Part shown: positions 24,031 to 35,149 of the stretch, piece by piece
How the letters are laid out: each line of letters opens with the position of its first letter
Position numbering within the stretch: the first letter of the stretch is position 1
From: Irineochytrium annulatum
Lineage: Eukaryota; Chytridiomycota; Chytridiomycetes; Chytridiales; Chytridiaceae
Reading direction: 5' to 3'
Length of the DNA: 62,371 bases
Assembly: GCA_027600665.1 (NCBI GenBank)
Contig: JADGJL010000038.1
Coordinates: 1 to 62,371, forward strand
The notes under the pieces: model-generated
What the model was told of the DNA's origin: nothing
The model's database searches: none
Seen by the model: the letters and a program-made list of their open reading frames with translations, nothing else
Program-made: the position numbers and the translations under genes

Positions 24031-24303
24031 TTAGGACTGTGTTGCTAAATCTTGGATCAAAATAGAACATAGCCTCTCGCGGAGTGCGCTCACTGCATAG
24101 GATTGTAGTCTCTTGACGAGACGTTCTGCAGAGGCAGTCGAGTTTCTCAAAGTCGCTTTCACCGGCCCACCTTCCACACCTCTCTCCTCGAAGGCCGCCT
24201 CGACAAGGTCCAGCTCCTCCTCAATGCAATCTTCCACAAGGTCCAGCCGCTTCTCCATTATATCCTTTACCTTGCGCCTCTCAAGCCTCCTCAAGGCTAC
24301 CAC
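24031..24303 (-). CDS. hypothetical helical protein, C-terminal part
   Basis: A 90-codon frame is dominated by charged, helix-forming sequence (MEKRLDLVEDCIEEELDLVE, AERLVKRLQSYAVSALRERL) and ends LATQS. It could be the last exon of a longer minus-strand gene: AYLRQKRKEEFR, just upstream in another frame, looks similar in style. I do not recognise it and cannot place a confident start. Confidence 0.35.
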   Translation of the reverse strand: MVALRRLERRKVKDIMEKRLDLVEDCIEEELDLVEAAFEERGVEGGPVKATLRNSTASAERLVKRLQSYAVSALRERLCSILIQDLATQS

Positions 24304-24807
24304 CGACCTCCCTAAACTCCTCCTTTCTCTTTTGCCTCAGATATGCTGCTCTCTTCTCGTATTATGCTTCAAGGACTGAAGCTCTACTCCTTCAGGAGTC
24401 CTTAATTTCCACCTCTCCTTTTGCCGGCCCGTAGCGCCTCGTCATTGCCCCAGTCTCCGCCACCACCACAACACGCAACGCAAATGGCAGATGTGTAAAC
24501 GGAACCGCTGGATGACGGCGGCCTTGCCCACCACCAGTTTGACCGAGCTCACGGCCTGACCACGTAACCTAGCCGTATGCTTCAGCCTTGCTTTCTGCCT
24601 TCCCTTCTCTCGGCCTCAAGCTCTCGATGTCCCGCCTTTCGTGTCGCCGACAGCGATGGTCAGTTCATCCCGATTTTCTCCCCGGTTCTTTTTGCGGTCA
24701 TCGCTCGGCGGCGCTGGATGTGTCGGTGCGTTGCGCAGGAGTGTCTGGCTGCCACAAATCGTGACGAATCAGCCTATGTGTTGCCTAGTGATGGAAAGTG
24801 TGCAGAA
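24304..24807. other. no supported gene
   Basis: About 500 bases with short overlapping frames only. The inverted duplication begins near the right edge. Confidence 0.35.
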
Positions 24808-25235
24808 GTTGACCCCAAGGGCTTTCAAAGCAAGACGCCACACCGCGCTGAAAACAACGCGGCTGGACTACATCGCGAGCCGCCATCGATATAGATGACG
24901 AAGCTTGGAGACAGGCACGTTCGCGACCGCCTCGTGGGGAAGGATCGGGGTCCCGAGGGTCTCGCTCCGGGTTGAGCATCCACACCGAAATTCGTCCAGG
25001 TGCCAGGGGTTTGCATGGCTCCCGCGGGCTTTACTAGGATCAAGCGGTATCTGTTTACAGTTCCTTTTTTTGCCTTTTCTTTGTGCTTTGAATACGATTT
25101 TTCTAAATGAAGTCGCACGGATACTAGCCTAAAATCGATATGGTCGCAAACGCGGGCTGCCGGCCTGTCAGCCCGATGCTATAAAAGTCGCGTCGAAAGA
25201 CTTCGGTGCCTCTCATCCCACCAAGTTCACCAACA

Positions 25236-26837
25236 ATGTTCCTCCTCCAAGTCGTCGTCGCGTCGCTACTTCTCTCCACGGGCGCCGTCGCGCAATTCCC
25301 CAACATCCAAGTCTGCAGCGCTGACCTGGATTCGATCCAAGTGGCCGCAAACGACTTCTTCAATCACCTCAACCAGCCAGACGGATGCGGCAACGGCTTC
25401 ACGGGCAATCAGCAAGGCTTCTCCAAGAACCTGGCCGCCATGTGGATTCGCTCGTTCTTCCACGATGCCGGCTCTTGGGACGCCGGTGCCTTGTCAGGTG
25501 GTCTTGATGGTTCTATCGCGAACGAGATTGGGGATGAGGAAGCTAAAGGACTTGCGGCTGGCCTGCCCCTGCAGTAAGTTTTTTCTTGTTTACGTTAAAC
25601 ATGACTTCACGCGTCCTTCCCCGTACTAGGGTCGCCGGAGGCCAGTACGTCGCCCCATTCTCCTCATCTTTCCCGACCGGTCCGGTTCAACCTGTCGATC
25701 TCATCCCGATTGCCGCCATCACGGCTATCCAGCACTGCGGCGGTCCCAGCATCCCCGTCAACGTCGGCCTCCAGCCTGTTCCTGTGGGCTTAAGGAATAA
25801 CGTCGACGCTATTCCTTCCGACCCCCACTTCACGGTTGCGCAGCTCTTCCCGTTCTTCCAGGTATGATCTTCATATCTTGTTGAAGCGCCCTTTTGTATC
25901 GATCATGCATTTACTCCACCGTTATTATAGAGCATGAGCCTGGACAAGGGCCAGATGTTTGCGCTTGTCACTGGTTCGCACACTATGGGCGGCGCTCACG
26001 GGGGTGTCACTCCCTCAATTACTTCGGTAAGCGCATTGTAAATCGAATCAATCATCTCACCACCTCCACCGTGTTTCCTTTCAGCTCGACTTCCAGCCCT
26101 TCGACGATACTCCCACCGTCTTTGATAACAACATCTTCAAGAAGCTTCTGGCTAACCCGCACGACTGTGTTCTCCCCATCGACTGCAACATGGCCCAGGA
26201 CCCGGACCTCCAGTTCCTCCTGCAGGCGTGGGCCCAGGACGAGAGCAGCTTCTTCAGCGCCTACCAGTCCGCCTTCCAGCAAATGATGTCCTTTAACGCG
26301 GCGTTGTTTGTCGGCTCGGGGCCCACCATCCAATCCTGCCCGTTCCTCACGAGCCTGCACAACTTTGGAGCCGACACTGCCGCCGGCAATGGTACCGTTG
26401 GTAAGTTACCACGCACAGATCCTCTCATGTATTTCTCGCGCGGAATTTTTAAGTAACCGTGCCTTCGCAAAGGCCCGACCCCGCCGCCCCCGAATGCCGC
26501 AACCGTCTCCTTTACCCTCGCCTCCGACGGCCACACCTTCGCAACCAAGACCACGGGCACGATCTCCGCCTCCCATGCGCTCGTAGTTCAGTACGACATG
26601 CGCCGGGCGCTGTGCGCCGGCTCTACCCGCGTCATTTCGATGGGCTTTATCGACTCGAACGGTAACGCGAACGGCGATTTCGCGCAGCTAAATGTCGTCG
26701 GCGGGACGGGGACCGCGGTTGTGCAACCGGGCACGCTGCACGCCGGCAGAATCCAGATGTGGTTCAAGTGTGTGGGGAGCAACACGGTGTTTGATAGCAA
26801 CTTCTCAAAGAACTGGGTGATAAATTTGGGGAAGTAA
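25236..26837 (+). CDS. secreted heme peroxidase, copy 1
   Basis: This belongs to the plant/fungal/bacterial heme peroxidase superfamily, whose members oxidise substrates with hydrogen peroxide. The signal peptide is MFLLQVVVASLLLSTGAVAQ. The distal heme site is MWIRSFFHDAGSWD (Arg and His of R-x3-FHD) and the proximal His lies in VTGSHTMGGAHG. FDNNIFKKLL and MAQDPDLQFLLQAWAQDE are further family blocks. Six exons splice in phase, the first being 25236-25573 and the last ending at 26837. After the peroxidase fold there is a C-terminal region of about 110 residues (VSFTLASDGHTFATKTTGTI to FSKNWVINLGK) with the look of a beta domain; I do not recognise it. A near copy lies inverted at 37371-38968. 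Catalytic residues are present, so it should be active. Whether it attacks lignin-like substrates cannot be told from sequence alone. Confidence 0.9.
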
Positions 26838-27480
26838 GGGACATTTCACCTCTTTTCTCATCTTTCTCGGTTAGGCAGTTTTTCTTTCTGTCTATAACCA
26901 TCCACCGCTTTCCAAGTTATCGATATCTCGAGATGTTTTGTACATAGATGCCCCATTTCTTTATGTTCCTCCCTCCGCGTTGAGTTCATCCGCTCTACCA
27001 AGTTGCTCACTTTTGAACGAGTTGTGTAATTTGTTTTTTTTGTGCAATCAAACCCGATGGTTTAGTACACGCTATCGTATCGGCAGAAATAAGCTGCATT
27101 CGTTTGCATTATGTGCATATTGAAGAAGATGCTGACTCTTGTCAATACAATGCCACGAGGTACCTTGGGTCACGGTCGTTATTTTCGATGTTCTATATTG
27201 GCACATTTAACTGCACGTCAGAAATAATTCTTGTTCATTGGTGCGCAATGCACCAACATACAGGAAGGCAGCTATCAACAGCTTTTAAATACGAAGGACG
27301 CCAAACAAGCAAATTTCGAAAAAATAGGCTATTCAAAAGAAGAAAAAGTCAGTTGCGAAGCAGTCCATCACGCGCGTGAACCTCTGTCGAAAGAGTTTTT
27401 GTGTTTCCCGCAGCTGCGCGAGACCCACCGCATTTCTGCGTTAACCAGTTCCCTTAACAGGCCGAGCGGCACCGCGTTCG
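26838..27480. other. intergenic region inside left arm
   Basis: AT-rich, with short frames only. The first part is likely the 3' UTR of the peroxidase. It has no obvious counterpart in the right arm. Confidence 0.4.
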
Positions 27481-28960
27481 GGTTGGCCCGAAGTCCTTAA
27501 AGCACCAACAAAGTCGAGTCAAAGCCCCCTCCAGCACCAATACGACCGCCTCGCCACCCTACACGCCGAATCCACCCGACCGTCCTGGAGCAGCGCTCGA
27601 CTACCACGCCATCATCGGCATAGACGCGGCCGTCATCAAACCCTAGCTATCGCACTTGGTCGGCTCTATCCGCGGGACCGCAAGGAGGAGCTTAGCGCGT
27701 CAAAATGACTCCACTTAATGCAGGGGAGCCTTAACACAGAAGAATCCATGCCCCATGATCTATCTTTATGCTGATGCCTATACGCGGCGGGCGCGATTCC
27801 ATGTCCGCAAGTAATTGCAAGGTCACGAACTAAATTGACAAGGTCTTCGACGCGTTTCCGTAGTAAGTGTTGCACGATGGGGCAACGTTCGGCCAGTGTC
27901 CCCAAAAATACTTGATTGAAATTGCTGTTCCCACCGTGCTACGTCGTCCTTGTGCAGCACAACTTGAGCACGTTGATATGGCCCTCGCTGGCGGCCGCGA
28001 CAAGACACTTGCTCGCCACAGGATCGACTTGATTGTCCGCCAGAAGCATTCTCTACGACTTCGACGTGGCCCCCCGCGAGCAGCCTCTCGCAGCGCTCGG
28101 CATTCCTCCTAGGCAAAGCTTGCGCCCCTCTTGCTGCATAACCACTGGCGACCTCAGGTCCTCGCTCAATCTGCACGCCACCCGGAGGCATCGCGCTGAG
28201 GGCCTTGTTCGCCCGCATCACCGTCGATGCACGCTACCCGACAGCAGCCGCCAGCAATTGAGCCACCCGCCTCGCGGCTTCAATCAGCGCCGTGAAGTCC
28301 GTCGTGTTAGCCATTATGTTGTCCTCCAAGTTCGCAATCCCTTCCTCGCCGCATAACTAGCATATCCCCAAATGGTCAGTCAGCCATGCAGCACATGCCG
28401 GCCTGCATGGCGGCGATGTCATCTTCTCAATCGCGCACTATCAAGGCATCGCAGCTCCGCGATTCTGACGACGTCGTGTCCCAGCCGCCGCACCCTGTTT
28501 TTTGCCACGCCACAACCCCTACCAGCCCGGGCTCCGCCCACAATCACTCCTCCTACTTTTTGTGTGCAACGCGTATTCAAAACGCGTCGATCGCGCGTGA
28601 CGGTGCTCTCGCACGTGGGGTCCTATAGTCTGGGCCGCAGGTGCAATCGAGTTAGGGCAGAACTTTAATAGGTTGCATGCCACAAAGGTGGCCCGACCTT
28701 CCCCAGAACGGCACGATCTTCGAAATCAATCTTTAAACCCTGTCGCCTGCGCGTGTGCTCCATGGCGAAGGCGTACGCCTCGTACCGCCAAATGGTGGAC
28801 GGTACTCTCGCGTAGACGGATTGATGCGCCACAGGGCGATTCGCTCAGCCAACTCGTAGGGCAGCTCCGAGAGGTAAACCGTCCAGACCGCCATCCGTGC
28901 GATGGCTTCAGCTGAATTTCTCCCAGCGAGCTCGAGCCAAAATCTGCTGACCAATTACGA
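27480..28960 (-). pseudogene. ankyrin/F-box-like gene remnant, left arm
   Basis: Read on the minus strand from 28954, the sequence gives VYLSELPYELAERIALWRIN, resembling an F-box start. It then gives NTTDFTALIEAARRVAQLLA (near 28310), GHVEVV, LLADNQVDPVASKCLVAAAS and EGHINVLKL. This is the style of ankyrin repeats (GHVEVV..LLAD..VDP..). The pieces lie in different frames with in-frame stops (for example after QLLAAAVG) and at least one frameshift between GHVEVV and MLLADNQ. The gene is therefore broken. Its inverted counterpart at 35150-36725 is broken at other places. Confidence 0.65.
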
Positions 28961-29342
28961 GGATCTGGAGTATCGTATGGTTGAACCCGATCGTTTATTT
29001 AGTATATAATCCACGCGAATAGTACAGAACCAAATCCGTCTGCAAATTCGTATTCTCACCTGGAGAACGAGACTGAATTTAACATTGTTCAATTGGAACT
29101 CTAAATGCAGGCCTCCATCAGCCTTGCTTTTCTGTCCTCAGGAATACACCGTCCATGTCCGTCTGGAACTGAGATGGAAATCGAGGTGATCGGTCATTAG
29201 AGTCCAGCTTCTGCAGAAGTGTGCTGACCGCTGACCGTTTCCCCTCGACGCCCACCGGGTGGTGATGGCGAGGACCTCGGGTGCACCCCGACGTCGAAGC
29301 CGTACACGCTTCGTCCAGCGCCCACAAAGTCTGTACTCCTAG

Positions 29343-30996
29343 GTGCTCTTCTACTGGGTGCGATCACTAACGTTTCCCGCAGCTCGGCCGTTCATTGACG
29401 ACGCCAGGATCCCCACCGAGTTGAGGATCAACATCATCCGGCAGCTGGATCCAACCCGCCGAGCGGACCAGTACGCCCTCTACAGCCTCCTCTTCGTCTC
29501 GAGACGGTTCTTCAAGCTTGCGGCCGAGCGGCTGTGGTCGACCCCTGTATGCTTACATCCGTCCTGAACTCGAATCTCAGCCGCAACCGAGCCTGCAAAT
29601 CCCTGCACGACTTCGTCTTCACGACCGAGCCGCCTCCGGCCGACGCACGAGACGACCTGCCGCCGGTGACCGGGAAAGTTTGGCGAATGACCCTCTACCT
29701 GCATTCCATTCGCGCGCTGCGGTGCCATAACGAGGGCGATGGAATCGTCCCCCCTCATCGTCTTCTGCCCTGGTTGAAGAGGTTGGACCGCGTGGAGGTG
29801 GCCATCGACGCCGTCGATATATGGGTGCAGGCATTGGCGAATTGGCTGGATGAACCTGGACGGTCCTGCCCGCGGCATATATGCGTCCCGGCGTCAACCG
29901 TGGGGCTACCTATTCTCAAATTCGTCAAGGGCCGCGGAGTGGACTACGATTTGAGGGGTGGTACCGTTCCGATGACGTCCGACGACGGCATGGTGGCGAG
30001 CGTCATCAAGATTGTAGCGGCCAACCGGGGCTTCATATCGTTGCAGTCGAAGGTTATCTTGACAGCACGGCTGTCTTGGAAATGCTCTTCGCTAACGGGG
30101 CCGGGTTATTGTCGCTTGAGATGTTCTCATTGGCGTTAACTTCAGTCACAAATACGTCTTTGCTAACAACACAGTTGCCGAACGCCATCAACCGCCTGAC
30201 ATGTCTAAGCGTAGATGTCAGATGCGCTCATGCCGGGGAGCTCATGTCTGCACTCCTGAAGGCGAATCAAGCAACGCTCGTCGACGTCACATTCATCAAC
30301 GCTGGTATATCGACAGTGACCGCATTCCCGCTGACAAGTCTGCATGCCCTGAAATCATTGACCATGGAATATTTTCAGCTGTATGCAGACATCAGCAACT
30401 TGCCTCTGGAATCATTGAATTCCGTCAGCCGGCTGAGACTAAGTGCTGAAGTTGGGCATACGGACGGCCTCGTGCTGTTTATGACGAAAGTCAACCAGAT
30501 GGAGCAACTGCGGGACCTTTCCGTGGAATTGTTCTTCGATGACGCGGACGACGACGACGGCCCGCTCAATGACCTACGACGCGATGAGAAAGATATCAGG
30601 GATGTGCAGCTACGCCTGGGGCGCCTCTCGAAAGTCGATCTCGATTGGGATTTGGGTGCCCGCCTGTGTGTTGTAGATTGGAGGGAAATCGAGTCGGACG
30701 GGTTGCCATTGCTCGAGGAGCTGGAGTTGGACATTTGCTCCCCGAACCCGTGCTGTGAAGGCAATGATGCTGAATGGACTTTACCCACAGTTATTACAAT
30801 GCGCTCGTCAATGAGAGGAAAACGCCTGGCTTGGCCTTTGCAAGTGTTTTGCTCAGAGCAACGCGAGATCGACGCCCATCGACGAAGCAGTTCCGCTGTT
30901 ACTTGGCCGGCGGTTGGAGTAGATTCTTTTCTGAGGATTTTGATGACTTGGAGGGACAGCTGCAGGTCGTTGAACGCCTTGAATGATGTTCATTAA
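29343..30996 (+). pseudogene. F-box/LRR-type gene with frameshifts
   Basis: The first part reads IPTELRINIIRQLDPTRRAD, SLLFVSRRFFKLAAERLWST, an F-box-like start as in substrate adaptors of SCF ubiquitin ligases. A second frame continues with LHDFVFTTEPPPADARDDLP, LLPWLKRLDRVEVAIDAVDI and ASVIKIVAANRGFISLQ. A third frame gives YLDSTAVLEMLFANGAGLLS and further leucine-rich stretches to 30996. Frame changes of one base are needed near 29540 and near 30045. An 88-nt GT..AG intron could explain the second change, but it would remove coding-like sequence. Either this is a recent pseudogene or the assembly has base errors. It lies in the spacer of the inverted duplication and is not duplicated. Confidence 0.6.
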
Positions 30997-31246
30997 GATC
31001 ATGACACTGACATAACATTGCTTGAAGTTGCGAAGGAGCTTCCAATTCCTTATGAAAAAAAGGTTTAGTGATTTTATAACGGCATGTGAGTGATTGCCAA
31101 AAAAAAAAAAATCATGAAGCATGTAACCCCCGGAGCAAGGCTAGCCAAGCGCGTTGTGCTAAAAACAGGGTTTGGGTCTGCTACGATGGCCAAATAACAA
31201 AGTCATCTTATTTGTATAGTAGTCCCATTCTATCCCATACAAAGCA

Positions 31247-34200
31247 TTAGAGCAGTCCTTTCGCATCCATGGTATCGAGGAACTCCCTGTACTTCAACCA
31301 TGACAACCATAGAGAACCGCAACAAATCACTATGGCAACCGCGTCTACCATCAGCTGCCCGATATCTGCAAACAAGAACTTCGGCGCGAAGATCTTCCAC
31401 ACCATCAGATGTCGCTTAAAGTGACCCGCGAAAGCCGTCGCCATCAACCCCGCGATAGACATCCCAATCAGGTGCCACAGAACCGAGAACGTCACCTCCC
31501 GCACAAACCTCCCCTGCGTTACCCTAGACAGTGGCCGCTTCCATAGCGCCAGGAGTGGACACGCGACGACCGTAAGCAGATGGGACCCGAACGTGTTCAC
31601 TGCGATCATCGTCGGGGAGAGATACCAATTGACCTTGGTGAGGCCGACGAAGCCGAGCTCGTACTGCACCGACGACAGCGTCGCCTGGTGGCCCGTCGCG
31701 AAAAAGGCCCGGTGCCCAACCAGAATCAGCGCCGCCCCATAAAGCATCAACAAGCCCAGGTCAGTCCCGCCTCCAATTCCGCCATTCTTCATTACCCTCG
31801 CACGATCGTCCTCCTCCGGCTTACTGTCGCCGGCGCCACGCCCCGATATATCGCCCGCCGACTTCTTTATTGCAGCGGCCACGAGCGCCGCCTTCTTCAT
31901 CGCGGTCGCTTCTTTCTCCTTCTCTTTGTCCATCACAACCTCCGACACCATCGCCTCGTCCCTCCATAACGCGACCATCCCCACAAGGCAAATGATCTGC
32001 AGCATTTGAAGCCCCAACATTACCCCGCCCATTGGCTTCTGAAACATCACCAAGATCAAGTACACCACGCCGACGAATACAAGGTACGCCGAACCCATCG
32101 CGTTCCTGACGCCCAGCAGTACGATTCTCATATGCGGCGTCGTCGGCACCGCCGCCACGCCGGGCTGCTGGGGCACCGCGGGCACGGTGCTAGTCTCTTT
32201 CCTCAGCCCAATGCACGTCGCCTCCGTCGCCCACACGTACAGCCCCACGCAGCTCATCGACATAAACCCCAGCTTTGCCCACCACACCTTCCCCAACCTC
32301 ACGTAGTCCGCAATGTCCCCTTTGAACAGGTTGTGCCCCTCGAACGTGTCGATGCACCAGTACACGCACGAGACGACCAGTCCCGCGGGCAGGACGTAGC
32401 CAACGACGAACCTCCCCGTCGCGTTGAAGCTCTCGGTCGCGACAAGGCTCGCGCGTAGGCACGTGACGACAACTGGCACGAGCGCGACGAGGGCCAGAAG
32501 CGTTGCGGGGCTGGCGACGGACGAGTTCGGGATGAAGTTGAAGGTCGGGTAGCAGGTCTGCATCGTCTCCTCGCGGCAGATGGTTGAGGTCGCGCTGACG
32601 CGGGTGAGGATCATAAAAAGCGAGGAGTAGAGGATCAGGGAGCCTCTGGCGGCGTCGTTGCGGGCTGCGAGGGAGGCGGAGAGGGAGTAGGCGCCGAAGG
32701 TCTGGAGGAGGAAGGTAGTAATGGACTCCTCGTGGATGGTGAAGCTATTTGAGGCGGGGGCAGCAGCGTGCAGGATGATAAGAACTACCGCAAAAACCAT
32801 GTTGACGGCCGTCGGGACAACGGGGCGGATCAAGAGTGACAGATGATGCCCGCGTTCGCTCACGTTGGCCATCGCCAACAGCGACTGCTTGCGAGCTTGC
32901 CTCTTCCGCCAAGCCGCCATCAACCTGTCCATCACCGTCGCCGATAAAAATGCGATCATCCCTACCATGGTGCCAAGGAATAGCGCCTCATGCTCCCGAG
33001 TCATTACCGAGTCCCCATCGAACGGAAGCACTTCCATCGCGTACCCGACTATCCCCGTCACGTACCCAACCACCGCCCCCGCAATCATGCTGACGAGCCC
33101 GACCGCCTGCGGCATCCGGATGACCGCGAGTTCGTCCGGCAAGTCCGCGTCCCAATCCCCAAATGCGACGACGGTATTACAGACCACTGCGAAGGCCAGC
33201 ACGGTGCACCCCATCAGTATCAACGGCATGTCGAATCTCGCCCATATCTTCCTCGCCGCCACTAAAGCCTTCCTCATGAAGACGACGTATTTGAGAAAGA
33301 TATCGGCGGCACGGTCTGCCTGCACAATTGTCAGCGGCGTGCCTGACCTCGTCGACGCCGTGAACGCTTCGTACATCGCCTCGACCTCCCCGAACTGCGC
33401 CGTGAGCACCGGCATAGAAAAGTCCGCGCTCGTCCTCCTCCCGCTATACTCGCGCAGGTACTCAAACATCTGCCTCCCGTTCAATCGGGTGGCCTCGAGA
33501 AGGTTGTGGATCGCGTCCCTTCCGCCGCCAGCGCCCTCCTCTTCGCGGATATGGAACAGCTCCGGTATGATGGTGCCGAGGTTGCCGAAAGGGATCGGGA
33601 GGCCCATGAGCAGCGCTAGGGTTGGGACGACGTCGATTTGCGGGAAGGTCCGGTGGCCGTCCATGTAGACGTAAGGCTCCCCACCGTCGAACTCGAACTC
33701 GTGCAGCCGGGCCAGGAGGCGGTCCATCTCCTCCGTCGCCGCGGGGCTGGAGTCCACGAGCGGGCGGCCGCGGCTGTAGACGAATAAGCCGGCATTGATC
33801 TCGCTCTCGCTGTCGCCGCCGTGGTCGCCTTTCGGGTCCATGCCGTGGTCGCCGATGACGAGGGCCACGGTGTCGTCGTCGAGAGAGGCGAAGATTTGTT
33901 CGAGCCAGGCGTTCGTCTGGTTCAGCTTGGCGGCCATGGGGAGAGTAGAAGGCCCGAAGCTGTGGCCGGCGTGGTCGATGCCGAGAAAGTGGGCGATGAG
34001 GAAATCCCAGTTCTTTGGGTCTCGATTCAGGGCCGGGAAGATGTGCTCGACGCAGCCGTTATCGACTGTATACAAGTCCTGGGAGAAAATTCACTAATTA
34101 TGAAGGAAATATCTTTCCATCAATTCAAACCTGAACGTCGAAGGAAGGATAAGGATGTTTTTCCTTCATCTGCGTCGGATATAGTCCGTCCCAAGTGTCA

Positions 34201-34856
34201 TCCCCCATAAAAATGATGCTTAGGTTGCGCGCGACCATCTGATCCAGCAGATTGTCCTCCGCGATTACGGACCCGGCAAAATTGCTCCCAGCATCAACAA
34301 AAGTCGGCAGCGAGCCCGTCGTCAGGGCCTTTAGCCTCTGCAGGGTCGTTGTTGGCGCATCCGCTCTCACTCGCGCCAGATACGCGTGCCCGGGCTGCGT
34401 ACGGAGCAAGGTCTGGAACACGGGCATCTTGTTGAGGTAATGCGGCACGGGCTTTGGGATCGATTCGTCCAGCAGCGTGAAGTCAAAGCGAAGCGCGTCC
34501 ACGACGACGAAGACCACCCGCTTAAATCTCGGCGCGTGCCAGCATCCTCCACGGAGGTCCTCAACCCCACCGGCCACGGAGGGGATCGTGCAATTGCTGA
34601 CGTTGTCGAGCTCGAGGCGGGACAGGAGGAAACCGCTGGTAAAGAGGTAGATGCCCGCCGCGTGGAGGGCGGTGATGACGAGGATTAGGAGCGAGAGGCG
34701 CGGAATGAAGCCGTTAGTAATGGTCAGGTTTTTCAGGCCGACCACGGACGCTGACACCATCTGAGCGCCGGCGCCGGGCCCGACCGGGGTCGGCGGGGTG
34801 ACCAGGCCGCCGGCGCTGAGGACTTTCTCCCGCTTGAGCTTCCTCTGCATCGCCAT
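31247..34856 (-). CDS. GPI13: GPI ethanolamine phosphate transferase 3 (PIG-O/Gpi13)
   Basis: PIG-O adds ethanolamine phosphate to the third mannose of the GPI anchor in the ER, the bridge to which proteins are attached. Two exons (34856-34132 and 34078-31247, with a 53-nt intron) give about 1,185 residues, normal for fungal Gpi13. The N-terminal membrane anchor is LSLLILVITALHAAGIYLF. The luminal alkaline-phosphatase-like domain has VVFVVVDALRFDFTL, LTTGSLPTFVDAGSNF, FLGIDHAGHSFGPST and IGDHGMDPKGDHGG, the metal-binding motifs. Many transmembrane segments follow to the end. The chosen ATG (34856, MAMQRKLKREK) leaves a short cytosolic tail. The gene is intact and lies in the spacer between the two duplication arms. 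Confidence 0.95.
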
Positions 34857-35149
34857 GGCGGACCGGAGGATCGGGCGATCGGCGGATCGAGCGCGGCCAG
34901 AACAGCTCAAGATATTGATATTCCAGCTTGTTGGGTTTCAGATCAAGCCAGCGGTCAAGCCTCTCAATATTCAGGATCGCAGTTCAGCTTCGGTGAGATG
35001 GACGTGGACGGTGCGTTCGAGCCTGCGATGGAGGACAGATTGGCAAGCGGATGGAGGTTTGCCTTCAGCCTTGACACTGAAGTAGTTTGTTAACGTCCCT
35101 CTTCCCTTGGAAAAATGAGAGCGCCCGAAGTTGAAGCACTCCCAGAAAC

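Larger units (their letters stand above)
24808..28960 (+). repeat. left arm of a large inverted duplication
   Basis: The arm carries, in order, a conserved upstream block (24808-25235), a peroxidase gene (25236-26837) and, on the other strand, an ankyrin-type gene remnant (about 27480-28960). The same blocks return in reverse order and orientation at 35150-39460. Paired positions add to about 64,100-64,270 throughout (25236 with 38968; 28386 with 35756; 28745 with 35345), which shows collinearity. Similarity is strong in the peroxidase exons and patchy elsewhere; 26838-27480 shows little match. The duplication is therefore old and selection is uneven along it. Confidence 0.85.

Noticed and set aside
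31580..33668. Several plus-strand frames of 100-270 codons
   Set aside because: All lie antisense to the well-supported PIG-O coding exon.
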